NCBI GenBank assembly: GCA_029856425.1
Contig: JAHQWZ010000047.1
Location: forward strand, 1 to 10,380
Origin: Candidatus Thorarchaeota archaeon
GTDB lineage: Archaea; Asgardarchaeota; Thorarchaeia; Thorarchaeales; Thorarchaeaceae
DNA length: 10,380 bases
Direction of reading: 5' to 3'
The notes under the pieces are model-generated. The model saw nothing but the letters and a program-made list of their open reading frames with translations. It searched no databases and had not been told where the DNA came from. A program made the position numbers and the translations under genes. Shown in pieces: positions 1 to 7,232 of this stretch; the stretch's first letter is position 1, and every line of letters starts with the position of its first letter.

Positions 1-3000
1 CTGATATTCAACAGTTGCCCCAGAAACTGGATTTCCCGTTTCCGACTCAAGAAGCCAAAGACTCAGGACGTTTTGCGCTCCTTCGACCGCAGTCAATCCC
101 TCAATGTTATTAATCTCAATGGCAACGGGTAGCACTTCAAGCTCAAACTCAACGAAACCAATCACGTGGTCTGTCTTATTCGCTGTAAAGAACACCCGCC
201 ACTTACCTATGGATTCAGCTGCAAATTCAAGGAAGTAGAGGTCATCTACTTTTGACAAGAACACAGTCAGGCCGTCTGCAGGCAATGTGGAAATGGTGAG
301 ATCAGCTGAGCTAATATTTTGCCCAGTATCAGTTCTTACGTAAACAAGTGTGAGGCTGTATTCTTCGGTGAAGAAGGTAGAATCTGATTCCAGTCCTTCA
401 ACAATCCTTAGTTCTGTAGGAATCGTTCGGACAACAAGAGTGAATCCTACAGTTGAATTCAGATAGTTGCTAAGTGTCGCTCGGATGGCAAACTCGTACG
501 TCCCAATCATTGAGGGAGTTAGCGTGAGTGCGTACTGTCCACCAGAGATTTCAGATACAGAGTACCCCAGTCCAACTGGAGGATTCAAGACTAGTAAAGT
601 TGCGCCTGGAAGCCCATTCAATGACTCGTCTCTGAATGTGAGCTGAACTATATGGTTCTGATCAACGGCTATTGTCGCGCCTGAGGCATCAAGTGTCAGG
701 ATTGTTGATATCTCACGCACAGTCAGACTGAAACTGACAATCTGTGTCGTGTACACGCTGAGATTCGCTTTGATTAGAATGCTGAAAATATCTGATGTTG
801 TAGGAGTGATGGTGATGGAGTAGTAACCACTACCCTCATCGATTGCAGGAAGGTCTCCAAGCCCGATTGACGGAGTTCTATCGATAACTTCAATGCTTGC
901 TCCATCAAGACCAAATCCTGTACCATTAGTATATCTCAATACCAGATTGTAGCTATCCCCATAGGTCACATAATCGGCTGTTCCATTCATTACCGTAAAA
1001 ATTGAGGAATATCCCCGCACAATAATTGTAAACCCAACCGTTGAGTTCAGATAATTAGTCTTTGAAGCTCTAATCGCCAGCTGATAGGTTCCTGGTATCG
1101 AACCCGTTATTGACAGATTGTAGAAGCCTCCTGTAAGATCGTCAGGCAGGAAATTAAGCCCTTCTGGTAGATTTAGGACTGTGATGGTGGCTCCTGACAC
1201 CCCATTCGAATAATCATCCAAGAGAGTAAGTTGAACTGAGAAGCTCTCCAAGACTTCAACGGTGGCGCCTGGACTGTCAATAGTGAGCAATGTAGCAATA
1301 TTACTTGCAGTAAGAGTGAACGAAACTATCTGTGTTACATGGTCTGTAATATTTGCTCGCAAAATCAAAGTATATGTCCCCGCAGTCGATGGGGTCAATA
1401 CAAACGAGTAGAAGCCATTGCCTTCGTTAGAAGATATTGAATAGCCCAGTCCTGATGAAGGAGTCACAGCTATCACTGCAACGTCTGCTGCATCAATTCC
1501 ATCTCCAGTACTATTTGTGTACTCCAAAACAAGCCTGTAGGTGCCGCCCATATCTAGGAAGTCCGCGGTACCATTTAGAACCATCAATTGAGTCCCAGTC
1601 TCTCCCACAATCAATGTGAATGAACCCGTTTTGTTATGATGGTACGGTTTAGAGGCGGTTACTGTTACTGTGTATATCCCTGACTTTGAGCTTGTCAAAT
1701 CAATGGAATAGTTGCCTGGAATCGTGCTACTCTGACCTAGCAATGAAAGGCCGCCTGAGGACCCCGTGAAGCTCATGCTCATTGTAGCCCCGGTAACACC
1801 GGTGCCATTCAAGTATTCATATTCCATATACACAGTAAGAGTTTCATGTAGACCCGTTTCAGTTGGCAATCCTCCTACTGAGGTCAATTGGAAAGTAGTA
1901 CGATGCGTTGATACAATTATGAATTGGCAAGCAATATCATCATAATACGGTATTGATGCATTTGCAACTACCAAATGCTGACCTGCGTCAACAAGAGATG
2001 TGTCAAAGTCTGCCTGCCACCAATTATGTATTGGGTCTGCCTCGAAGTTTATGGTTGAACCTGCCCAATTAGCAGCTATTGTCGCGGATGCGTCCAGAAT
2101 GAATTCCCCTGTGTCTTCATCTACATAATAGAGAATATTAGTAATTAGCAATCCTGCATCAGTTTCAACTAGAATTTCTCGAGGCGTGATGCTAGCAGAG
2201 TGATACATATCGAATACTGCATAGTCATAGGCAATTTCTGTTCCATTTTCCCACAACACGGTAACTTCCCATTGACCTGCGGAAGTATTTGCTCCTCCCA
2301 ATATCCACTGTGAGCTGTTCACCACTCCATTGTTCATTACACTAATTGAATCGAATGACCATATAGTTGAATTTGGCAGAATCCAGGTGATGTTGACAGG
2401 GCTTCCAGCTGTGGGAATTTCGAATCCCGTGCCAATCTCAATCTGCGTTCTTGTGTTATTTCCAGGTCTAAACAGAGAATTCTCAGACCATTGCTCCGTG
2501 TATTCATCCTGAACCTGAAGTGATACATTTCGTGCATAATTGGGGGACTGAAGGTTCATCGTCCACCATCCACTGCGACTCACCTCGCTATTTGGTATAT
2601 GGATACGCCCAGGAGAGATAGAACATAGACCTGTGATGTCGTTTGTAAGCGGGTCTAAAACGGTTGCATTCTCCCAATCAATAGGGTACAACAAATCCAC
2701 CGTGAGGACAGCATATTCCGTTGACGGAGTGATATATGTATAGAGAGACAGCTGAGCACTGTGTCCTGCAGTCACTGAATACTGAACACCTACTTTCGAT
2801 AGGTCATTAGTCCAAGATGAATTGATATAGCGGTGAAAGAGCAAAGTGACAGTATAGGAAAAGATGACACTGGTATTTGATGTGACCTCAACATGCAGAG
2901 GATCCACGGTCCAGAAGCTTGGATTCGAAATATATGCAGTCCCTGCATTTGATACCGGTGCAGAGAATGAACCGGCATGGAATGTTAAGTCGACTGACTC

Positions 3001-3960
3001 TGGAGTCGGGGATGCAATACTCGTGAACACAATGTTATCCAATTGCACTGTGACATTCTGCACGTTTTCCATTCCATCATGTTCTCTTAGGGGATCGTCA
3101 TCATAATCTGTATTGTTGTAGACTTCAACATCTGCGACGGCAATATACAATCCCAGATATATTGAGAACGAGTTCCATGCTGCTGGAATATTGAAATCGT
3201 GTGATATGCTATACCAGGCATCATGTGAGGCGAGTGTTTGCATAGGGTAGTACCAACCATCGCTCTCCAGTTGCCAGAAGACTCCAATATCTCCTGCTAA
3301 TGAGTCATTATCCTGTGGATCAAGAGGACCCGTGGCATAACGGAAGTCGAACTCCATTCTAAAATCCTGCACGGCTGGGTTATTGGTTACAACTTGCTCA
3401 AACCCAATCTCAGTCCCCCGGGAATGAATGTATGAAACGCCAAGAACAGGATGATAATTATATTCCCCCATGTTCCTACATTCAATATATTTCCCCGTGG
3501 AATTATAGGAAGCAATCTGTGTATTCGACCCTCCATCAATACTATAATTGGTCCACGGATCAGTTCCATAATCGAATGTGCCATTGACTCCATATAATCT
3601 CTCGAGATTCCACACATCAACGCTAGTGGAATTCACAAGCCAGTTATTTGCATCATCAATAGCGATATTGCTTTGTGTATTTGAACCAGTATCAGTTCTC
3701 CCCCTCTTTGCATCTGTTGTCTGATACCCTGATTGTCTTATTTTGATGGGATCAAGCACTCCGCTCTTTGAATCTGATGATATAGTGAAAGCCTTGCTCT
3801 GGATTAAGTCTTCATCTTGTAGCGCTTGATCCGATTGTGAATCAGACAGGGATTTATCATTCATTTCTGTAGTTGAAAGGACTCCTAAATCCGAGATGCC
3901 AATAAAGCCAATCAAGAGTATGGCAAGGAGTCCAATGACTGCGTGCTTCCCTTTCTTCAT
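1..3960 (-). CDS. Giant secreted Ig-like repeat surface protein (C-terminal part outside window)
   Basis: The frame from ATG 3960 is open for 1320 codons to the window edge; I read every codon and found no stop, so the C-terminus lies to the left. A Shine-Dalgarno-like GAGGCG sits 6 nt before the ATG. Residues 1-31 form a signal peptide or N-terminal anchor (MKKGKHAVIGLLAILLIGFI). A low-complexity Ser/Asp/Gln linker follows to about residue 100. Residues 105-315 resemble a jelly-roll or carbohydrate-binding fold (aromatic-rich strands, closing with VQLDNIVFTS). Residues 320-685 look like further beta-sandwich modules. From about 688 onward there are tandem modules of about 97-100 residues with Ig/invasin-like signatures (NGTGVTGA, GTYTLILRA, LNSTVGFT). 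About thirty N-x-S/T sequons and only three cysteines are visible, which fits an extracellular glycoprotein. It is probably an S-layer-associated or adhesion protein. The fold is inferred from pattern; the ligand is unknown. Confidence 0.9.
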   Translation of the reverse strand, partial: MKKGKHAVIGLLAILLIGFIGISDLGVLSTTEMNDKSLSDSQSDQALQDEDLIQSKAFTISSDSKSGVLDPIKIRQSGYQTTDAKRGRTDTGSNTQSNIAIDDANNWLVNSTSVDVWNLERLYGVNGTFDYGTDPWTNYSIDGGSNTQIASYNSTGKYIECRNMGEYNYHPVLGVSYIHSRGTEIGFEQVVTNNPAVQDFRMEFDFRYATGPLDPQDNDSLAGDIGVFWQLESDGWYYPMQTLASHDAWYSISHDFNIPAAWNSFSIYLGLYIAVADVEVYNNTDYDDDPLREHDGMENVQNVTVQLDNIVFTSIASPTPESVDLTFHAGSFSAPVSNAGTAYISNPSFWTVDPLHVEVTSNTSVIFSYTVTLLFHRYINSSWTNDLSKVGVQYSVTAGHSAQLSLYTYITPSTEYAVLTVDLLYPIDWENATVLDPLTNDITGLCSISPGRIHIPNSEVSRSGWWTMNLQSPNYARNVSLQVQDEYTEQWSENSLFRPGNNTRTQIEIGTGFEIPTAGSPVNITWILPNSTIWSFDSISVMNNGVVNSSQWILGGANTSAGQWEVTVLWENGTEIAYDYAVFDMYHSASITPREILVETDAGLLITNILYYVDEDTGEFILDASATIAANWAGSTINFEADPIHNWWQADFDTSLVDAGQHLVVANASIPYYDDIACQFIIVSTHRTTFQLTSVGGLPTETGLHETLTVYMEYEYLNGTGVTGATMSMSFTGSSGGLSLLGQSSTIPGNYSIDLTSSKSGIYTVTVTASKPYHHNKTGSFTLIVGETGTQLMVLNGTADFLDMGGTYRLVLEYTNSTGDGIDAADVAVIAVTPSSGLGYSISSNEGNGFYSFVLTPSTAGTYTLILRANITDHVTQIVSFTLTASNIATLLTIDSPGATVEVLESFSVQLTLLDDYSNGVSGATITVLNLPEGLNFLPDDLTGGFYNLSITGSIPGTYQLAIRASKTNYLNSTVGFTIIVRGYSSIFTVMNGTADYVTYGDSYNLVLRYTNGTGFGLDGASIEVIDRTPSIGLGDLPAIDEGSGYYSITITPTTSDIFSILIKANLSVYTTQIVSFSLTVREISTILTLDASGATIAVDQNHIVQLTFRDESLNGLPGATLLVLNPPVGLGYSVSEISGGQYALTLTPSMIGTYEFAIRATLSNYLNSTVGFTLVVRTIPTELRIVEGLESDSTFFTEEYSLTLVYVRTDTGQNISSADLTISTLPADGLTVFLSKVDDLYFLEFAAESIGKWRVFFTANKTDHVIGFVEFELEVLPVAIEINNIEGLTAVEGAQNVLSLWLLESETGNPVSGATVEYQ
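418..1005 (-). repeat. Two-module (A-B) Ig-like repeat unit, copy 2
   Basis: This copy encodes residues about 986-1181. Module A' (986-1084) opens with FTVMNGTAD and ends with TQIVSFSLTV. Module B' (1085-1181) opens with TILTLDASGATI and ends with LNSTVGFTLVVR. The offset from copy 1 is about 591 bases. Similarity is also visible in the DNA around the LNSTVGFT-coding stretch. Before copy 1 a single more diverged module covers residues about 688-788. After copy 2 come another diverged module (about 1182-1279) and a partial one that reaches the window edge. Confidence 0.8.
1006..1596 (-). repeat. Two-module (A-B) Ig-like repeat unit, copy 1
   Basis: This copy encodes residues about 789-985 of the surface protein. 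Module A (789-888) opens with LMVLNGTAD and ends with TQIVSFTLTA. Module B (889-985) opens with TLLTIDSPGATV and ends with LNSTVGFTIIVR. The same A-then-B order recurs in the next 588 bases. By eye, A matches the next A at about 47 of 100 positions, and B matches the next B at about half, more than A resembles B. This indicates duplication of a two-module unit followed by divergence. Confidence 0.8.
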
Positions 3961-3966
3961 CACATT

Positions 3967-3972
3967 CGCCTC
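3967..3972 (-). promoter_or_regulatory. Ribosome binding site of the surface protein gene
   Basis: GAGGCG on the minus strand lies 6 nt before ATG 3960 and supports that start. The 68-bp gap to the upstream gene also has AT-rich stretches on minus (near 3981-3990 and 3998-4006) that could serve as TATA boxes, but neither is a clear match. Confidence 0.55.
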
Positions 3973-4014
3973 GAGAGAGCGTTAATAAGCTCATTGAGAT
4001 AATTCAAGACTTAG

Positions 4015-4062
4015 CACACGGTAGAATGTCAATTCGTTCTCGATATTGGTACTAACCGTGTG
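4015..4062. repeat. Inverted repeat around the end of the HTH_42 gene
   Basis: CACACGGT at 4015-4022 is the reverse complement of ACCGTGTG at 4055-4062, with 32 nt between, bracketing the TGA at 4029-4031. In the transcript this could fold around the stop codon of the HTH_42 gene. It may be a 3'-end structure or chance; no T-run follows directly. Confidence 0.3.
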
Positions 4063-5210
4063 TTTACGAAGTCTTCCAACTCTCTCGCTCGTTCTGAAAT
4101 CATATTACCATACTTCGCATGGACTTTCCGAAATACGCTGTAACTAATTCGGTACTCCATTCCATTTTTCTCGAGTTCCCATCGACCTGCTATCTCTCCG
4201 TTGGTCCAAATGGTTGGTCGAATCTCGCCTGATGCGTTCGTAGCCCCTGTCACTTTCACGTCTGTGGGTGGGGGAGGGCACTTAGGTGGCCAATAGTGCT
4301 CTCTCAGTTTTGGAAATACTCGGGACTTCATTTTGTCACTTAGATACCATGACCGGTCGATGAATGCCTTGGGAAGGTGGTCTTCGTAAGGAAGAAACCA
4401 TATGACCGGCTCTGACGGAGGTTCAAGTGAAGCGGCATGATCAATATCGCTACTAGTCATTAGCTTGCTTTTCCCCGCCATCTCTACTGCTACAATATCA
4501 TCGAAGGCCTCAACAGCTGCCTTCGCCCGGGATTTTGTGGTTGATAGCCACCATGACATATCGTTGATAGATACTGGCCCGAATCTGGCAATATACATGT
4601 GCATAACTTGATTAAGAGCATCGTCTTCAGACATATCATCCAGACGAAATCCTTCGACCCATTTCTCTAGAAGCGCATAAGCTGTAGTCGAACTCCGTGC
4701 GTGATTGGCTGTGGCCCGAATAACTTCGCCCGATGTGGCTGCCAGGTGAAACAGGGGGCGTATCTGTCTTGCATGCTCTGGTACTAGTTTCTTAATCTCT
4801 CGCATTGTCTTCGGACCATCTTCCAATGTGGCGAGGATAGTTTCCTTCAATGACTCAAGCTCATTGTCACTGAGGTGTCTGATATCGGGATGTTGCCGTA
4901 TCTTTCTGTAAAAGACAGACTGGGTCGCATGAATCAACATTGATAGATTGTCTATATGGACCACATGAACTGTTGTTCTAAATGCATTGAGTCTTAACAG
5001 ACGGTCACCCCTGTTCAATGAATTAAAAACGGTCCTCGCGTCGTAGTCACCTATCCTTGCCCAGACTGAGAGATACGGAGTCCAATAGTCTGTAGAGTGA
5101 AGGCCCAACTGAGTCTTAGCTATTTCATAGAAGTCAGGTCGCTTCTTATCCAAGGCATGCTGCTTTCTCAAGTGGTTTAATCTGACTTGTTCTATAGTCA
5201 ATTCATTCAT
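4029..5210 (-). CDS. Winged-helix DNA-binding protein, HTH_42 (AlkZ/YcaQ) superfamily
   Basis: This 393-residue protein has the layout of the superfamily that includes the bacterial DNA glycosylases AlkZ and YcaQ/AlkX, which excise alkylated or crosslinked bases. Visible landmarks are an N-terminal helical region with LGLHSTDYWTPYLSVWAR (35-52), the FRTTVHVV stretch (77-84) equivalent to the family's RGTLHLV, a central winged helix (about 120-170), another at about 198-243, WFLPYEDHLPKAFIDRSWYL (271-290), and a C-terminal beta hairpin IRPTIWTNGEIAGRWELEKNG region (330-350). Length is typical. The QxQ or QxD catalytic motif of characterised glycosylases should fall at residues 38-40, but here it reads His-Ser-Thr, so glycosylase activity is not assured. 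It may be a divergent repair enzyme or a DNA-binding protein without that chemistry. ATG 5210 has no clear ribosome site. Family assignment is firm, activity is open. Confidence 0.85.
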   Translation of the reverse strand: MNELTIEQVRLNHLRKQHALDKKRPDFYEIAKTQLGLHSTDYWTPYLSVWARIGDYDARTVFNSLNRGDRLLRLNAFRTTVHVVHIDNLSMLIHATQSVFYRKIRQHPDIRHLSDNELESLKETILATLEDGPKTMREIKKLVPEHARQIRPLFHLAATSGEVIRATANHARSSTTAYALLEKWVEGFRLDDMSEDDALNQVMHMYIARFGPVSINDMSWWLSTTKSRAKAAVEAFDDIVAVEMAGKSKLMTSSDIDHAASLEPPSEPVIWFLPYEDHLPKAFIDRSWYLSDKMKSRVFPKLREHYWPPKCPPPPTDVKVTGATNASGEIRPTIWTNGEIAGRWELEKNGMEYRISYSVFRKVHAKYGNMISERARELEDFVNTRLVPISRTN

Positions 5211-5283
5211 TGGGATGGCTCACTGATTTCTCGTCACTCTACAAGCATATGAATCAGACCATGAATGTCAACGTAAAAAGAGA

Positions 5284-5291
5284 GATAAAAT
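5284..5291 (-). promoter_or_regulatory. Possible TATA box for the HTH_42 gene
   Basis: ATTTTATC on the minus strand is the most TATA-like stretch in the 162-bp gap upstream of ATG 5210. With usual archaeal spacing, transcription would start near 5262, leaving a leader of about 50 nt. A T5 tract on minus at 5275-5279 lies just downstream, so the region could instead be a transcript end for the preceding gene. Confidence 0.3.
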
Positions 5292-5314
5292 CCTCTATGA
5301 AAGTGGCCTGAAAT

Positions 5315-5347
5315 ACCCGTTTACGGCATAAATGGTCGTAAACGGGT
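5315..5347. repeat. Perfect 11-bp palindromic hairpin in intergenic DNA
   Basis: ACCCGTTTACG at 5315-5325 is exactly complementary to CGTAAACGGGT at 5337-5347 across an 11-nt spacer. It begins 25 bp after the stop of the small membrane protein and lies about 105 bp before the HTH_42 start. It could be a transcript 3'-end stem or a dyad operator for the HTH_42 gene. No U-run follows directly on the minus strand (the next T-rich stretch is about 25-40 nt on), so a simple terminator is not certain. Confidence 0.75.
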
Positions 5348-5372
5348 CCGCCATGATACAGATCTATCGGTT

Positions 5373-5606
5373 CTATCTGACTGCGCCAATGATTAGAAGC
5401 AGAACGCCAAGCACCAGAAGGATCAGCATAATCTCCGTGAAGACAAAACCTGCAAGCTCAATCGAGTAGAGATTAAGCATAGTGAAGAGGTCAGTAATCA
5501 CTGGTACACTGAGTCCAGCTAAGCCTAAGATGATTGGTAGAAGCCCGACAATAATCAGGATCAGTCCAAGAAGTGCCATTCCTTTACCCATGAAATCCAT
5601 CTCCAT
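5373..5606 (-). CDS. Small two-helix membrane protein, unknown function
   Basis: From ATG 5606 this encodes 77 residues, beginning MEMDFMGKGMALLGL. There are two strongly hydrophobic segments, about residues 10-30 (ALLGLILIIVGLLPIILGLAG) and 56-75 (EIMLILLVLGVLLLIIGAV), joined by a loop with SVPVITDLFTMLNLYS. I do not recognise a family. The start is chosen because GAGG (5616-5619) sits 9 nt upstream and a TATA box (5633-5643) lies inside the longer in-frame extension to ATG 5675, which would therefore probably not be transcribed; ATG 5627 and 5600 are alternatives. The gene has its own promoter and stands alone between the 150-residue membrane protein and the hairpin at 5315-5347. Confidence 0.65.
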   Translation of the reverse strand: MEMDFMGKGMALLGLILIIVGLLPIILGLAGLSVPVITDLFTMLNLYSIELAGFVFTEIMLILLVLGVLLLIIGAVR

Positions 5607-5632
5607 GTGGATAATCCTCTTTCGCATTTCCG

Positions 5633-5643
5633 CTATATATAGA
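5633..5643 (-). promoter_or_regulatory. TATA box of the small membrane protein gene
   Basis: TCTATATATAG on the minus strand is the best TATA-box match in the window and contains the palindrome CTATATATAG. Archaeal spacing of about 25 nt places the transcript start near 5613, a few bases before ATG 5606, so the message would have almost no leader. Confidence 0.6.
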
Positions 5644-5697
5644 TATGGTGGCTTTGAAGGGCCCGCAGAATACATATCCTAGCTATACATTTTCGCA

Positions 5698-6150
5698 CTA
5701 TTCAAAACCAGAGATAGTGATTGTTTGCTTGTTGTTGGAATAACCTCTTACTTCCATTATTCTAGCTCCAATTCCACCAACAGCACCACTCAGAAACCAG
5801 ACTTGATAGGATGTAGATACGTACGTTATGTTGGTCAACGGGCTCCAGCCTAGGCTAATGCCAAGATTAGTCCATACGAGCATGTCTATGGCTAAAGTCA
5901 GAATCATGAAGATGATTCCTGCTGACATTCCCTTTACTAAAGCGCACATTTGGAATCGGAGATTACATCCACCGCCTACCAGATTCCTATAGGTTATTGG
6001 GATAATGGCAAGCGGGACTCCAACGAGGTACACGCCCCAATAGAACGGATAGCCTACTAATATCGCGATAATCAAGAGGGAAACATACACAGCAATCCAA
6101 TTCTTCGGGATCCATAGCCAGGACCTGATTTCTTCCAGTGCTTCCAACAT
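5698..6150 (-). CDS. Four-helix integral membrane protein, unknown function
   Basis: This is a 150-residue protein with an amphipathic, Trp-rich N-terminus (MLEALEEIRSWLWIPKNW) and four likely membrane helices at about 18-34, 37-54, 74-94 and 112-132. A Gly-rich loop with two cysteines (GGGCNLRFQMC, 59-69) joins helices 2 and 3, and helix 4 contains SGAVGGIGARIME. The tail is short and polar (YSNNKQTITISGFE). Helix count and the Gly-rich last helix give a compact membrane bundle, but I recognise no named family. ATG 6150 has only a weak AAGG upstream. The gene follows the 139-bp inverted repeat and a T-rich stretch on minus (near 6215-6226); its own promoter is not obvious. It is separated from the next small membrane gene by 91 bp carrying that gene's TATA box, so the two need not be co-transcribed. 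Confidence 0.75.
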   Translation of the reverse strand: MLEALEEIRSWLWIPKNWIAVYVSLLIIAILVGYPFYWGVYLVGVPLAIIPITYRNLVGGGCNLRFQMCALVKGMSAGIIFMILTLAIDMLVWTNLGISLGWSPLTNITYVSTSYQVWFLSGAVGGIGARIMEVRGYSNNKQTITISGFE

Positions 6151-6251
6151 GAATCACTGAACCTTGCAGTTTGGTTTTCTCTTAATCATCTCTTGGGTGT
6201 GGCACTCCAATAAGGGCAAAAACAACAATGTCAAAAGGAGATGTGTTATGG

Positions 6252-6390
6252 AAGGGGTGACCAAAATCCACGGTTCAAAGAGTTGAGTCCTTTAATCCGG
6301 AATCAGAAGGAGGAAGATTTCGGAATGGTGATAATAATGCGCCTTTCTGCTATCTGGACGGTCTTTGAACCGTGGACGGTCACGCCCTTT
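6252..6390. repeat. Bulged 139-bp inverted repeat filling an intergenic region
   Basis: Three nested matches pair the two ends. AAGGG (6252-6256) pairs with CCCTT (6385-6389) past a one-base bulge; GTGACC (6257-6262) pairs with GGTCAC (6378-6383); the 14-mer at 6268-6281 (CCACGGTTCAAAGA) is the exact reverse complement of 6362-6375. An asymmetric AAAAT/AC bulge lies between the second and third. Inside, TCCGG (6296-6300) can pair with CTGGA (6354-6358) with one wobble, and CAGAAGG (6304-6310) with CCTTTCTG (6342-6349) with one bulge. The whole segment can therefore fold as one long imperfect hairpin on either strand. It carries no gene. It could be a MITE-like element, a structured RNA or a processing site. 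No target-site duplication is evident at its ends. Confidence 0.7.
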
Positions 6391-6398
6391 TCTTTCAC

Positions 6399-6422
6399 AT
6401 ATTCCTAAAAAAGTGGGAATAT
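6399..6422. terminator. Hairpin after the HAD gene, possible transcript end
   Basis: ATATTCC at 6399-6405 is the reverse complement of GGAATAT at 6416-6422, with a 10-nt loop. On the minus strand the loop contains six consecutive T (6407-6412), 24 nt after the HAD stop codon at 6446-6448. Archaeal transcription commonly stops at such T-tracts, so this is a plausible end of the HAD transcript. The stem is short and could be incidental. Confidence 0.4.
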
Positions 6423-6445
6423 CTGCGCATTTTCTCTATTTGTCG

Positions 6446-7186
6446 TCATAGAAACATATTAAGAAGTGCCTTAATGTGGTCAATGACTATCAGATTTGGA
6501 GGGGCTTTCTTTGCCTCATCAGGCCTCTCCCAGGTGATAAGAATTGGAAGCATTTGCGCCCTCTGTGCTGCTTCAACATCCAGTTCTATGAAGTCTCCAA
6601 TGAACGCACACCTCATTGGATTGATATCCATTCTACTTGATATCTTGAGCAGCATGTACGGTGATGGTTTCCTGTATCCTGGAACCAGTGAGTGTTCTAT
6701 GGCTGCAAAGAGGTCATATATCGAGTCCCTCTTCAGAATCCCTGATGGGTCCCCCCAGCGATTTGATGCCAGTCCAAGCTTATACCCCCTTGAATGAAGC
6801 TCTTCAAGGACTTGCTTGCAGTCTGGAATGAGAGCAGATTGCCATGGAATCACAGTTGCTTCCCATTTCTCAGTAATCTCGCCAGCCAGTCTGTCAAGAT
6901 CTTCGCTCACTCCAAGAGAAATTAGAATCCTTTTTCCATATTCCACCCATATCTCGTGCGATGGACTCCATCGTGATTGTACCCCTTCCGTGATCATGAA
7001 TTCATTCAACCATCTTCTCGCGTCTTGAAAGGCCTGTCCTAATTCTTGGTCTGAACATGTCGCCAGATCATCAAGTCCAATTTCCTTGAGCCATTTGCGA
7101 GTCAAATCAGAGACCCAAACGTCAGAACGATAGAGTGTGTCATCAAGGTCAAAGATGATGCCTTTTATCATGTCAAGAGATGTCAT
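6446..7186 (-). CDS. HAD-superfamily hydrolase (phosphatase-like, C1 cap)
   Basis: This 246-residue cytosolic enzyme has all four haloacid dehalogenase motifs. Motif I is FDLDDT, with Asp13 as nucleophile and Asp15 as acid/base. Motif II is Ser141 in LGLASN. Motif III is Lys173 in GYRKPSPYML. Motif IV is GDFIELD, with Asp198 and Asp203 binding Mg2+. A helical insertion of about 100 residues between motifs I and II is a C1-type cap, as in phosphoglycolate phosphatase, beta-phosphoglucomutase and 2-haloacid dehalogenase relatives. The catalytic set is complete, so an active phosphohydrolase is likely; the substrate cannot be read from the sequence. ATG 7186 is used, though Met6 would also keep the whole fold. 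The gene is divergent from the Lrp-like regulator with about 70 bp between the starts, so control by that regulator is possible but not shown. Confidence 0.88.
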   Translation of the reverse strand: MTSLDMIKGIIFDLDDTLYRSDVWVSDLTRKWLKEIGLDDLATCSDQELGQAFQDARRWLNEFMITEGVQSRWSPSHEIWVEYGKRILISLGVSEDLDRLAGEITEKWEATVIPWQSALIPDCKQVLEELHSRGYKLGLASNRWGDPSGILKRDSIYDLFAAIEHSLVPGYRKPSPYMLLKISSRMDINPMRCAFIGDFIELDVEAAQRAQMLPILITWERPDEAKKAPPNLIVIDHIKALLNMFL

Positions 7187-7232
7187 CGCATGTGAGTCCC
7201 ATCTCAGCTCCTAATCAACGTTCTCAGCAGCA

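Noticed and set aside
418..1596. CRISPR or short tandem DNA repeats
   Set aside because: The repetition is at about 590-base scale with diverged DNA and conserved protein; it is protein-domain duplication, with no short direct repeats or spacers.
2330..3620. Several 60-80 codon frames on both strands
   Set aside because: All lie in other frames of the surface protein gene, whose frame is uninterrupted and has clear protein character.
6268..6281. GGTTCAA resembling a tRNA T-loop in both arms of the 139-bp repeat
   Set aside because: The flanking bases do not form a 5-bp T-stem and no acceptor, D or anticodon arms can be found around it on either strand.
6372..6797. Plus-strand frame of 141 codons across the HAD gene 3' end
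   Set aside because: It lies antisense to the HAD gene, starts inside the inverted repeat, and its product has no recognisable domain, while the minus frame has all four HAD motifs.
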